This document shows, one piece after another, positions 44,371-52,424 of a stretch of 64,000 bases of DNA. The stretch is from JAKALD01 sp963817785 (GTDB lineage Bacteria > Pseudomonadota > Gammaproteobacteria > Burkholderiales > SG8-39). The notes under the pieces were generated by a model, which did not search any database, had not been told where the DNA came from, and saw only the letters and a list, made by a program, of their open reading frames with translations. Within the stretch, counting starts at the first letter, position 1. Every line of letters begins with the position of its first letter. The position numbers were made by a program, and so were the translations under genes. Where the stretch lies: assembly GCA_963817785.1 (NCBI GenBank), contig CAWFPL010000008.1, forward strand, positions 248,001 to 312,000. The letters run 5' to 3'.

Positions 44371-45924
44371 TCAGTGGTAATACTCGGGGCCGCGCACGTT
44401 CTCATGCAGCGGCAGGGTCTTCTGGGCGGGGGCCTCGGCGCTGGCGCTCTGTCGATCCAGGCCGGCGGCCAGGATCGAGGCGACGCTGCGGTAGGTGGGC
44501 GAGCCGATCGCCAGAGCCCGGGCACAGGCGGCTTCCAGCCGTTCGGGGCCGAGCTGGCGCGCCAGGCGCTTGAGGCCCAGGCACGCACGGTAGCCCTGCT
44601 CAGGATGCGGGCGGTGCTCCAGCTGCCAGCGCACGAGCGCCGCGCACTGCGCGCCGATGCGCTCGCCCCAGGCAATGAGCTTGGCCGGGGTCCACTCCAG
44701 GTGCGCGCGGTGCGAGGCCGGCATGTGCTCGGGCAGCGTCGTGTGCCTGCCCTGCAGGCGGCTATAGACGTGGCAGGCCACGCGGCTCTGGCCGAGGAAC
44801 GCCTCGACCGTGGTGTCGGTCACGCGCACCTCGAGCTGGGCGTGCACCAGCCGATGCGGCACGCTGTAGAAGTGCCGATCGACCTCGAAGTGGTAGTCGA
44901 TGTTCACGCGTGCGCGCACGAAGCGCGCGATCACCATGCGCGTGGCCGGCAGCGGCTTGAGCGCCGCACGATCCAGCGCCTCGAAGGCGCTTCGCCGAGT
45001 CCCGGGCAGCTTCTTGAAGGGCCGCGCGTTCAACTGCACGAGCAGCTCGGCGATCGCCGCGTTCGCCTCGGCCAGGCTGAACAGGCGCCGGTGGCGCAGG
45101 CGCGCGAGGATCCAGCGCTCGACCACTTGCACGCCCACCTCGACCTTGGGCTTGTCGCGGGGATGCGCGGGCCGCGCCGGAAGCACGACCGTCGCGTAGT
45201 GGGCGCAGAACTCCTCGACCAGCCGGCTCGAGGTCGGCTCGTAGCGGTCGGGGTGCGCAATGAGCGCGCGCGTCTGGTCGGGCACGATCAGCCGCGTCAC
45301 GCCGCCGATGAACTCCAGCGCCGCAATCAGTGCCCCGATCCAGTCGGCCGCCGTCTGCGTGGCGGTGGCACACGCGTAGGTGAAGTTCGACGCCCCCAGC
45401 ACCGCGACGAACACCTGCGCGGGCCGGATCTCGCCGGTGTCGGCGTCGATGATCGGAAGCGTCTGGCCAGCGTAGTCGACGAACAACCGCTCGCCGGCGG
45501 GGTGGGTCTGGCGCATCGAGCGCTTCAGGCGCGCCGCCCAGGCGCGATACTTCACGCAGAAGCTCGTGTACTTGTAGGCCGATTCGCCCGCCTGGGCGTG
45601 CGCGCGCTGGTACTCCTCCCAGAGCAGCTGCAGCGTCACCCCGGGGCGCTTGAGCTCCTGGTGGATGAGGGCGTAGTCGGGCTCGAGCTGGTGGCTGGAG
45701 CGCGCGACCGGCGCTCGGTAGAGCCGGTGCTCGAGCTCCTCGTCCGAGAGCGTCTGGGCCAGCGCCCAGTCCACGCCAGCGGCGCGCGCGAGCAGCACGA
45801 TCTTGCCCACCGTGGCCTTGGCCATCGGGATGGCGCGGGCCACTTGGGCGTAGCTCAGGCCTGCTTCGAGGTGCAGGCGAAGGGTCTGTCGAATCTGGCG
45901 CATCGTGATCCTGGGTGTGGGCAT
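44371..45924 (-). CDS. istA: IS21 transposase IstA
   Basis: 517 residues. N-terminal HTH: LHLEAGLSYAQVARAIPMAK. Integrase core: ERLFVDYAGQTLPIIDADTG (first Asp), TRLIVPDQTRALIAHPDR (second Asp), KPKVEVGVQVVERWILARLR (Glu). C-terminal beta domain DYHFEVDRHFYSVPHRLV is typical of IstA. No lesion; 19 bp before istB. Confidence 0.95.
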   Translation of the reverse strand: MPTPRITMRQIRQTLRLHLEAGLSYAQVARAIPMAKATVGKIVLLARAAGVDWALAQTLSDEELEHRLYRAPVARSSHQLEPDYALIHQELKRPGVTLQLLWEEYQRAHAQAGESAYKYTSFCVKYRAWAARLKRSMRQTHPAGERLFVDYAGQTLPIIDADTGEIRPAQVFVAVLGASNFTYACATATQTAADWIGALIAALEFIGGVTRLIVPDQTRALIAHPDRYEPTSSRLVEEFCAHYATVVLPARPAHPRDKPKVEVGVQVVERWILARLRHRRLFSLAEANAAIAELLVQLNARPFKKLPGTRRSAFEALDRAALKPLPATRMVIARFVRARVNIDYHFEVDRHFYSVPHRLVHAQLEVRVTDTTVEAFLGQSRVACHVYSRLQGRHTTLPEHMPASHRAHLEWTPAKLIAWGERIGAQCAALVRWQLEHRPHPEQGYRACLGLKRLARQLGPERLEAACARALAIGSPTYRSVASILAAGLDRQSASAEAPAQKTLPLHENVRGPEYYH

Positions 45925-45987
45925 GACCGTCCGAAAAAATCGGCCAGCATGCCTGACAGTCAGGTCACTCGCGCGCCCCGCGATCGT

Positions 45988-46101
45988 CCACGATCAGCTT
46001 GAAACGCCGTCCACGATCAGTCTGAAACGGCGTCTACGATCAGCCTGAATTGCCGTCTACGATCCTCTGAAATGACCGTCTACGATGGGCTGAAATACGC
46101 A
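45988..46101. repeat. Ladder of five short direct repeats at the istA end of IS21 copy L
   Basis: Five units of about 22-24 bp follow one another, each with a GTCCACGATC or GTCTACGATC core and a TGAAA or TGAAT element. The units read GTCCACGATCAGCTTGAAAC, GTCCACGATCAGTCTGAAAC, GTCTACGATCAGCCTGAATT, GTCTACGATCCTCTGAAATG and GTCTACGATGGGCTGAAATA. These are the likely transposase binding sites. The mirror set is at 60079-60192 in copy R. Confidence 0.8.
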
Positions 46102-46369
46102 GCCGAAGTGCCGGCAGGTCTTCTCGAGGATTTCCAGGGACTGATCGCAGCTCAGCGGGGCAACGCCCCCTGCATGGAGTCGGTGCCGCAGCGATCGGGT
46201 AGCGCTAACGCGCGATGCCCCCGTCGAGCACCCCCCCCCGCGCGGGGGCGGGTACGGCGCACAGCCCCTGGCTGAAGCTTGGGTCCACGTCGCTACGCTT
46301 TCCGGTTTGGCGTTTCGGGGGAATTCGGTACGCTCGCCTCATCGCCTTCCTATCGTGGAGTGTCCCAAA

Positions 46370-46864
46370 ATGCTGAAAGCCGCCTTCGCGCTCGCCATCG
46401 CTGCCCTCCTCGCCCAGCCCGCCTTTGGCGCGCCTGGCAACGGACTTCCGGATCCGACAATGACACCCGGCGCCACGAACCCCGCGGTCACGCAGGCGAA
46501 CATCCGAAAAACCATCTGCGTGCGCGGCTACACGCGCACCATCCGCCCGCCCGAGCCCTATACCGAAGCGCTCAAGCGCCGGCAGCTCGCCACGTACGGT
46601 TACGCCGATCAGGCCATCTGGCACTACGAGGAGGATCATCTGATCCCGCTCGAAGTAGGCGGGGCGCCGCGCGATGCGAGGAACCTCTGGCCCGAGCCGC
46701 GCTACGGCGAATGGAACGCCCACAAGAAGGACCTCCTCGAAAACGAGCTTCACTGGCGGGTCTGCCACGGGCGAATGTCGCTTGCCGAGGCACAGCGGAT
46801 CTTTGCGCGCGATTGGATCGCGGGCTATCGGCGCTACGTCGCCGGGCGGCGCTGGGAGCGCTAG
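46370..46864 (+). CDS. Secreted HNH-like nuclease family protein
   Basis: 164 residues with signal peptide MLKAAFALAIAALLAQPAFG. The mature protein contains YEEDHLIPLEVGGAPRDARN then LWPEP, an HNH/His-Me-type pattern (Asp-His, Gly-Gly, Asn-Leu-Trp-Pro) seen in small exported proteins often annotated as HNH-like nucleases. An N-terminal ICVRGYTRTIRPPEPYTEAL segment is also typical of this group. Role could be extracellular DNA processing. It begins about 260 bp after the end of IS21 copy L. Confidence 0.65.
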   Translation: MLKAAFALAIAALLAQPAFGAPGNGLPDPTMTPGATNPAVTQANIRKTICVRGYTRTIRPPEPYTEALKRRQLATYGYADQAIWHYEEDHLIPLEVGGAPRDARNLWPEPRYGEWNAHKKDLLENELHWRVCHGRMSLAEAQRIFARDWIAGYRRYVAGRRWER

Positions 46865-46879
46865 GTAGCGAACGGACCG

Positions 46880-47257
46880 TCAGGGACGCTTGTGCCTTGT
46901 GCGCTCCGGTCCCGTGGCTCTTGAGGGCCTGGAAGTCTCTTTCTTGCCAATTGTGAACTTGTACAGATCGACCACACGAGCGTGTGCCGCGATACGGTAC
47001 TCTTCCTGGGGCTGACGGTTGGGAGCGCTCACGGTGCATGACACGAGCATCCCCTCCCCTTGGAGCCGCAAAAGCTCCGCGCGCAGGAGTTCGACCTTGA
47101 TCCTGAGCTTCGCAGCGAGCGGTTTCGCCCGCCAAGCGGTGGGATGGGACTGCATGAACTCGAGCACGCGCTCGCGCGCGGACTGAGCCGGCAAGGCGCG
47201 ATCGCCGACGAGGACGCGATTCGCATCCGCCACAGCGCTTCCGGCGGTGCTGCTCAC
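46880..47257 (-). CDS. Hypothetical winged-helix-like protein
   Basis: 125 residues. The segment SARERVLEFMQSHPTAWRAK then PLAAKLRIKVELLRAELLRL resembles a winged-helix DNA-binding domain with a short wing (GEGMLVSCTV). A basic C-terminal tail ends in RTRHKRP. It follows the HTH regulator gene by 9 bp on the same strand. No named family. Confidence 0.55.
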   Translation of the reverse strand: MSSTAGSAVADANRVLVGDRALPAQSARERVLEFMQSHPTAWRAKPLAAKLRIKVELLRAELLRLQGEGMLVSCTVSAPNRQPQEEYRIAAHARVVDLYKFTIGKKETSRPSRATGPERTRHKRP

Positions 47258-47266
47258 AGCGATGCC

Positions 47267-47734
47267 CTACCTCCCGCGGCGTGATCCGTCGCCGGATTTC
47301 GCGCCGAGCTTTTCCAGACGGGCGGTGGCTTCTTTCTTGCCCACGCGACGCAGTGACGCGAACAGCGCCAATTGGCGTTGGCGCGGACGCGCCGAGCCGT
47401 GCTCCCACTTGTAGACCGTCTGAGCGCTAACGCCGATCAGCTTTCCAAAGTCGGCTGCGGATACGCCGAGCCTCGCGCGATTCGACTGAACGCCCTTGGC
47501 GGTGAAGCGAAAGCTGTCGCCCTTGCCATCCGAACCGGGCGGCGAAGCGACCCGTCCGGCTTGGCGTTGCAGCCGCGCAACTTCGCTTTGTAGCTTCGAC
47601 GCCTCTCGCTTGAGTACCGCGATGGCCTTTCGGTGCTGCGTGGTGGCCTTGCGTAAGCCTTGCGTCTCGCGACGGATCTCCTTGCGCGAGAGGCGTGAAA
47701 TCTCCTGCTTGAAGATAGCGCTTATGTTCGGCAT
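47267..47734 (-). CDS. Coiled-coil plus XRE-type HTH regulator
   Basis: 155 residues from ATG 47734 (MPNISAIFKQEISRLSRKEI). The first 75 residues form a heptad-rich helix (RKAIAVLKREASKLQSEVAR). The C-terminal part is an XRE-like HTH (SAADFGKLIGVSAQTVYKWE followed by HGSARPRQRQLALFASLRRV). Probably a DNA-binding protein dimerised by the coiled coil; it may control its downstream neighbour. Confidence 0.75.
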   Translation of the reverse strand: MPNISAIFKQEISRLSRKEIRRETQGLRKATTQHRKAIAVLKREASKLQSEVARLQRQAGRVASPPGSDGKGDSFRFTAKGVQSNRARLGVSAADFGKLIGVSAQTVYKWEHGSARPRQRQLALFASLRRVGKKEATARLEKLGAKSGDGSRRGR

Positions 47735-48325
47735 CGTCTGCTTTCTCGCGGAGCTGCTTGTCTGGAGAGGTTGCGCCGGGGTCAATCCCGAATTGGATAC
47801 GTCCGCAGGCGGCACGCACCCGCGAATTGAACAAAATGATACAGGAGAATGAGCTCCGAGGTGCCCCTTGTCGCCAAGAACAGCGGAGTACTCCTTGCAA
47901 GTCAGGGGCTATGCATCCTGAGGACCGCTGTTCCGTGCGAGTAGCCCCGCTCGCACTGTTTAGTGCTCAAAAAAAGCTAGCCGTAATCCGATGGACACTG
48001 TCTTACTTGGCCGATGAGTGGACTTCTGTTTTTCGGCCTGAGCGGCCGCTCGCACTTTGCAGATTTGCAGAGTCCCTACCGCCCGCGCCACCGTCTGCTT
48101 GGCTGATTACGGTAGATCCGCCCCCGATCCGAAGCTGCCATCGCGGCCGCATGCGAGTCGGGTTGAGCGGTTACGGTTGTCGTGCGCGACTGGTCGCCGC
48201 GTCGGTCGGGCGCTTCGGCCAAGCCCGGAGCCGTCACTACGTTGGGGCTGACTAAATGATGGAACGCAAACTACCGGCGAACGTCGTCTTTGGCCCGCAT
48301 CCTGGCCCGCATCCAAGATGCGACA
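47735..48325. other. Gene-free boundary stretch before the lower-GC cassette
   Basis: About 590 bp with no supported gene. Composition falls from the high-GC context to the lower-GC cassette around 47.8-48.4 kb. Short frames lack starts or family matches. Confidence 0.45.
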
Positions 48326-49027
48326 TTATAACGCGCCGGGAATGCCATACCAGGGGAGCTGGAGCCGTTGCCCCGAACGGATGCGATTTACGTCCGGTAG
48401 GTCATTCATGCTTCGGACGCTATTCGCGATCGGCTCAAAGCTAGACAGCGGGATCCGGCCGCCGTGAATCAGTTTTGTTACGCTCCAGAGAGTGTCGCCG
48501 GGGCGGAAGCGGTACGTGGTCCCCATAACCTTTATGAAGGAATCAGTGAAAATCCCGACTGCAATACGGTTGCTAAGCGAGTAGGTGTGTCCCGAATCTA
48601 CCTTGGCCGAACCCATGAACATTGCAGCGGCCGGCGTCCGCAACGATTCCTGGATGAACCTAGGCGTCCATAGGTCTCGGCCAATGGATGACGCAAAAGG
48701 TACGTTAGTTAAAAACCAGAACAGGTCATGTTGATGGCGCTTAAATTGCACCGATGTGCAGTAGGCCTTTGCGAGGAAGGCCCTGTAGTCATCAAGCAGA
48801 CCAGCGCTGTCCTGGCGGCCCTTGGATTCGATGAACACCTCAGACATCTCGTAAGTGCCGGAGACATCGAAAGAGTAGCTCGCCCCGGAAAAGCTTGTGA
48901 ACTCGAGCTTATCGGGTTGAATGTACACATTGAACAGCGCTCGGAACGGCTTTACCGCGCGCTCCAGGCAGCCGGTAAATATGTAGACATAAGCGCGACC
49001 TACCTCATGCGAGTATTCGCCAGGCAT
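48326..49027 (-). CDS. Nuclease-like domain fused to a LysM domain (hypothetical)
   Basis: 233 residues, no signal peptide. The N-terminal half contains YSFDVSGTYEMSEVFIESKG, whose spacing (Asp54, Glu67-x-Lys69) fits the PD-(D/E)xK nuclease pattern, followed by a helical LLDDYRAFLAKAYCTSVQF region. The C-terminal 60 residues are a LysM-like module (TTYRFRPGDTLWSVTKLIHG, then NRIRSGQRLQLPWYG), normally a peptidoglycan/chitin binder. This pairing is unusual. Its start overlaps the end of the GT51 gene by 28 bp, so the two are coexpressed. The nuclease assignment is by pattern only. Confidence 0.55.
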   Translation of the reverse strand: MPGEYSHEVGRAYVYIFTGCLERAVKPFRALFNVYIQPDKLEFTSFSGASYSFDVSGTYEMSEVFIESKGRQDSAGLLDDYRAFLAKAYCTSVQFKRHQHDLFWFLTNVPFASSIGRDLWTPRFIQESLRTPAAAMFMGSAKVDSGHTYSLSNRIAVGIFTDSFIKVMGTTYRFRPGDTLWSVTKLIHGGRIPLSSFEPIANSVRSMNDLPDVNRIRSGQRLQLPWYGIPGAL

Positions 49028-49764
49028 GTGCCTATCTCCTTTCCGCAGTGAAAGTGGCGCTCATATAGGGCGGCGAGTGAATCTAAAATCGAGGGATCTG
49101 CCGCTAGCACGGTACGTATAGGCCGGCGCCGCGCAAGGATGGATATGCGCGCAAGATTAAGCCGGTTTGGAAGCGCTATCCGTTCGGCGAGAAAGAAGCT
49201 ATCGGCGACGGTTAGGGCCTCTGGCGAGCAGTCACAATAGACGTGAGCGGCCTCACGCAGCCCGTAGCAGTGCTTACCAAAATACACAGACGCGAGATAG
49301 TCTCTTAGTACGTCCAACTTTGAGCGACGCAAGGTGGTTCGAATGGCCCAGGTAGCCTGCAATAGCTTTATAGAGAGAGTCGAGCGGTATCGCCCCTGTC
49401 TGCGTAGTTCGTTCGAGTAAATTTGTTGAGTGAGCGTGCTAGCACCATGTAGGCGCAAAGGCTTTGTGCCCATGTTGAAGATCAGCGCTCTGAAGATGGA
49501 TATGGGATCGATGCCGAGGTGATATGGGAATCGTTTGTCTTCAATAGCAAAAAGCTGCTCAATAAAATGTGTGGGCAACCCGAGGTATTGCGCGAACTGG
49601 GTCGCGGATGAATGAAGAATTGACGCAAAGAGGGCGTCTGAGAGCCCGCAGGCGGCTGTCAAGAGGCTGCGGGCGATACCCTGATTGGTGGGCGTTCGAT
49701 GCGCGAAGCCCCTTCGCTGCATCGAAGAAGCGCTAAATTGAGACGTAGGTGCGCTCCTCGTCAA
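49000..49764 (-). CDS. Stand-alone GT51 peptidoglycan-transglycosylase-like protein
   Basis: 254 residues with a GT51 domain and no transpeptidase or clear N-terminal membrane anchor. Motif 1 AIEDKRFPYHLGIDPISIFR keeps the catalytic Glu75; motif 2 is HGASTLTQQIYSNELRR. The region equal to motif 3 (R-K-x-x-E in active enzymes) reads STLSIKLLQATWAIRTTLRR, so by hand alignment to PBP1a the second Glu is Gln136. Motifs 4-5 follow (LRDYLASVYFGKHCYGLREA). Shorter than MtgA-type enzymes, it may be a repurposed lipid II-binding or altered-activity protein. Gene order ties it to the LysM fusion downstream. Confidence 0.75.
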   Translation of the reverse strand: MTRSAPTSQFSASSMQRRGFAHRTPTNQGIARSLLTAACGLSDALFASILHSSATQFAQYLGLPTHFIEQLFAIEDKRFPYHLGIDPISIFRALIFNMGTKPLRLHGASTLTQQIYSNELRRQGRYRSTLSIKLLQATWAIRTTLRRSKLDVLRDYLASVYFGKHCYGLREAAHVYCDCSPEALTVADSFFLAERIALPNRLNLARISILARRRPIRTVLAADPSILDSLAALYERHFHCGKEIGTCLANTRMR

Positions 49765-49977
49765 GAATGGGATTGAGCATGGGGCTAAGAATCTTGCAAA
49801 TGTGTGGCGGGCGTCGTCGAATCAAATGTTCGCGCTATTTGGCCCCGTGTGGTTACGTCTAAAACCGCCAAGAACTGACTCGCATGGCCCTGGAAATGGA
49901 CCCAGCCGCGGCCGCGCGTTAGTGCGAAGAGGGGGGGTGGCTGCCGACCAACAAAGAGCATCCAGCTGGGCCAGCGC

Positions 49978-50826
49978 CTAATTCTTGTAAACAGAGAGAA
50001 AGGGGGTCGTATCGTTCATGCCCAACGTGACGTCGATGCGTCCATCCGACCTCGTGGTCACTGCCTTCCGCGATTCCGAGGGGAAGCCCGAGCGATTGTG
50101 CACTGTCCAGCCGGTGGCATTGGCGGAATAGCGCGCTGTGGCGTCGGTGTCTTGAACTCTGCCGTCGCTAATGCATACCAAGGCCGGTTTTCTGTCGTCG
50201 GCGAACAGGTCGGCAGAATAGCCGGATGCACGGCCGTGGTGACTTGCCATGAAGATATCCGCGGACTTGAGGGCACTTACGAAACCGGGTTGTTTTAGAA
50301 GCTCTGCCCAAGAGGAGGGCTCATTGTCCCCGGGAACGATGATCGTAGACGAAGCATATTTGATGACAGTTACGCCGCTGTGATTGTTGATGTTGCTGGT
50401 TCCGCACTCGGGGCTCGCATAAGTATCAATCGTAACTCCGCCACTGGCCTTGGGGTTACCAAGAATTTTTTCAGTCGCAGGAATCTCGCCGGTGTAGACG
50501 CTAGACATTTTGAGGTAGCGGTCCACTTTTGTTTTGTAGGCGGCCTGATTCGCGTCGTATACCTCCTGAGCCGTGAGCCATCTGGGACGCCATAGTTGTC
50601 TTACATGAAAGCTCAGCTTGTCTAACATGAGAATCTCATCGATGTGGTCACCATGGGGGTGCGTGATAATAAGTAGATCGATGGTTTTGGTGCTCAGTGC
50701 TAGCCATTCCAGGGGGGAGAAATCGGCAGAGCATCCTAAATCGATGACGACGGCTTTGCCGTCCGGGGTAAAAATGTGAACTGCTTGTCCGTGTCCTACG
50801 TCATGAAACAGAACGCGCGTTGTCAT
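49978..50826 (-). CDS. ComEC-like metallo-beta-lactamase-fold hydrolase
   Basis: 282 residues, cytoplasmic. MBL motifs are complete: VVIDLGCSADF, the metal site ITHPHGDHIDEI (His56, His58, Asp60, His61), VPGDNEPSSWAELL and FMASHHGRASGYSADLF. Closest in style to the MBL domain of ComEC/Rec2-type proteins (nucleases or phosphodiesterases), but without ComEC membrane parts. It starts 4 bp after the upstream 4-TM gene stop and is 213 bp upstream of the GT51 gene on the same strand. Confidence 0.85.
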   Translation of the reverse strand: MTTRVLFHDVGHGQAVHIFTPDGKAVVIDLGCSADFSPLEWLALSTKTIDLLIITHPHGDHIDEILMLDKLSFHVRQLWRPRWLTAQEVYDANQAAYKTKVDRYLKMSSVYTGEIPATEKILGNPKASGGVTIDTYASPECGTSNINNHSGVTVIKYASSTIIVPGDNEPSSWAELLKQPGFVSALKSADIFMASHHGRASGYSADLFADDRKPALVCISDGRVQDTDATARYSANATGWTVHNRSGFPSESRKAVTTRSDGRIDVTLGMNDTTPFLSVYKN

Positions 50827-50830
50827 TGGG

Positions 50831-51427
50831 CTAACTCCTGTGGCCGTGTATACCGTGGTCGGCCGCTAGAGCTCCCCGCGTGAGCATATAGAGGCGGGCA
50901 ACACAAATTAAGGCAACGGCGACTAGGACCGAAAGTAGGGCGCCACCGATTATTAGGACGGGGGGTGGAAGCTGATCATGTAAGAGTGCACCCAGGCCGA
51001 AGGAAAACATGGCGCCCGCCTGTAGGCCGACGAGGAACATGGTCGTAGTCTGTGTGCTCCTGAACTTAAACGCGGGGAAAGTGGTGTCGAGGTACATCTG
51101 GTTGTCTTTGAAGCTGTTAGTGGGGAGTGCCAGCATGTGTTTCCTTAGCGCGTTGACTTGGCGCGCAGGAAAGACGAAATAAAGGCGGGTTTGAACCATG
51201 GCGGAAAATAAGGCAGCGAGGCCCAGGGCAGTAATCAGAGATAGCAGGGAAATTAGCTCCCAGGACACTAACGCTGGTGCCGTGGTGTGGTTCATCACAG
51301 CGACGATTACGGAGAGTACCGCGCTAGAAACGCCGGTCGCGAAGCGCAGTAACGAGTGCTGGCGCTCGTCGTAGTATTTGAGGAGATCAAGGCATCTCTC
51401 GTATTCGATTACGAGAAAATCGGCCAT
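50831..51427 (-). CDS. Four-transmembrane hypothetical protein
   Basis: 198 residues. The N-terminal YERCLDLLKYYDERQHSLLR helix precedes TM1 (FATGVSSAVLSVIVAVM). Then come TM2 (WELISLLSLITALGLAALFS), a soluble insert, TM3 (MFLVGLQAGAMFSFGLGALL) and TM4 (VLIIGGALLSVLVAVALICV). Topology recalls small defence-associated membrane proteins (SLATT- or RipA-like), but I cannot assign a family. It is the first gene of the leftward cassette and 4 bp upstream of the MBL gene. Confidence 0.7.
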   Translation of the reverse strand: MADFLVIEYERCLDLLKYYDERQHSLLRFATGVSSAVLSVIVAVMNHTTAPALVSWELISLLSLITALGLAALFSAMVQTRLYFVFPARQVNALRKHMLALPTNSFKDNQMYLDTTFPAFKFRSTQTTTMFLVGLQAGAMFSFGLGALLHDQLPPPVLIIGGALLSVLVAVALICVARLYMLTRGALAADHGIHGHRS

Positions 51428-52424
51428 GGGGTTCGTGCCTCGGAGCTAGGAATGGCGCGGTGGGTCCCGTGAGGCTCTACGGACGCAGCGACCTGTATCC
51501 TTTTATTGGCAATATTCATCGTGAGCGGGTCCCTAAGCATAAGTCAAGCGGACCGCGGCGCGTTGCGGATGATGGGGCAATGGCGCATTATCTCGACGTC
51601 CAGAGAGACGGTTGGACGCCACCCTTCGGAAGCGTTCTGTGGCCTCGCTCGCTTTCCCCGATGCATTGAGGAGCAGACTACTAGGCGGCCCCGAAAACCC
51701 CTCGCAAGCATCTTGCCTCTGTGACTCCCAAAGAAGCTAAGCGTCCGGCCGATCTGCTGGATGATGCCATTTACGAGTTGGACGGCCAAGTTGACCACCT
51801 GGAGACCGCGAGTGACGTCGCACGTACCGTGCCTAACCGCTTGGTGCACCGGACGCGCATAAAGCCCCGCGCGGCTGACCAAGAACGCTATTCGCACGAT
51901 GCGGACCTAGGTTAGGAAAAGTATGCTTTGAGTGCAGAGTACAAGTTCGATTTGCTTCGGAAGCGGACACTCAAATCGGAAGCGTCGATCCCGTTTTCGT
52001 CGAATTGCCGATGACCGCAATGGCCGAGAAGCCGGCGTCCGCAGCGGTTCAAGCGTGTGACGGCTCCTGGCCGGAAGCAGCGGGCTGCCCGTGCGCACCG
52101 AAGGCGGACCCTGAAAGCGCGGGATCCTGCGACTGACCGCGTGCGGGCTCAACTGCGAATTCACACTTTCGTCCAAGAATGGGCAGTCACAAGACGCGAT
52201 CCGTACCGACGCCTCGCGGTCCGAGCGCCTTTCGCCTCCCCGGGGCACCAATAGGATGGCGAGGATCGAGCTAGATTAACGTCGTGCTGTGCGGCGGGCC
52301 CCCACGATGATGAATCATGGTCCGACGCTGCACATTTTGGCGCCTCGCAGCCCGCCCAGAGCAACCGGCTTCCAACATCGCCGTTGCCACGGTGCGCAAG
52401 AATCCCGATCAACACGCGGTGCCG
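51428..52424. other. About 1 kb without a supported gene
   Basis: The only candidate is a 64-codon frame from GTG 51721 (MTPKEAKRPADLLDDAIYEL), which lacks a ribosome binding site and a family. The part next to 51427 should hold the promoter of the four-gene cassette. The far part returns to high GC near 52.3 kb, marking the cassette border. Confidence 0.45.

Larger units (their letters stand above)
43319..46101. mobile_element. IS21-family element, copy L (leftward)
   Basis: 2783 bp from TGCGGATTTCAG to GCTGAAATACGCA, with a 7-bp target duplication GCCGAAG at 43312-43318 and 46102-46108. It carries istA and istB on the minus strand. It is nearly identical to the inverted copy at 60079-62861, with the same length to the base. 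Each end holds a ladder of short repeats. Confidence 0.95.
43141..46275 (+). pseudogene. Small hypothetical gene interrupted by IS21 copy L
   Basis: The 5' part (43141-43318) reads MQAAHRELDARDMRFLERRH then AMLLHGVVPNASTLRHLVDE and MRAMAE. It is cut after GCCGAAG by the IS21. The same 7 bp resume at 46102, and the frame continues VPAGLLEDFQGLIAAQRGNA to a stop at 46273-46275. Removing the IS and one repeat restores a continuous frame of about 113 codons. The reconstructed protein is of unknown family, with a Pro/Arg-rich C terminus. Confidence 0.75.

Noticed and set aside
44014..46002. A 662-codon open frame antisense to istA/istB (and its mirror at 60178-62166)
   Set aside because: It is an open shadow of the high-GC IS21 genes on the opposite strand. 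Its Arg/Ala/Gly-rich translation has no family features, while the other strand has perfect IstA and IstB motifs.
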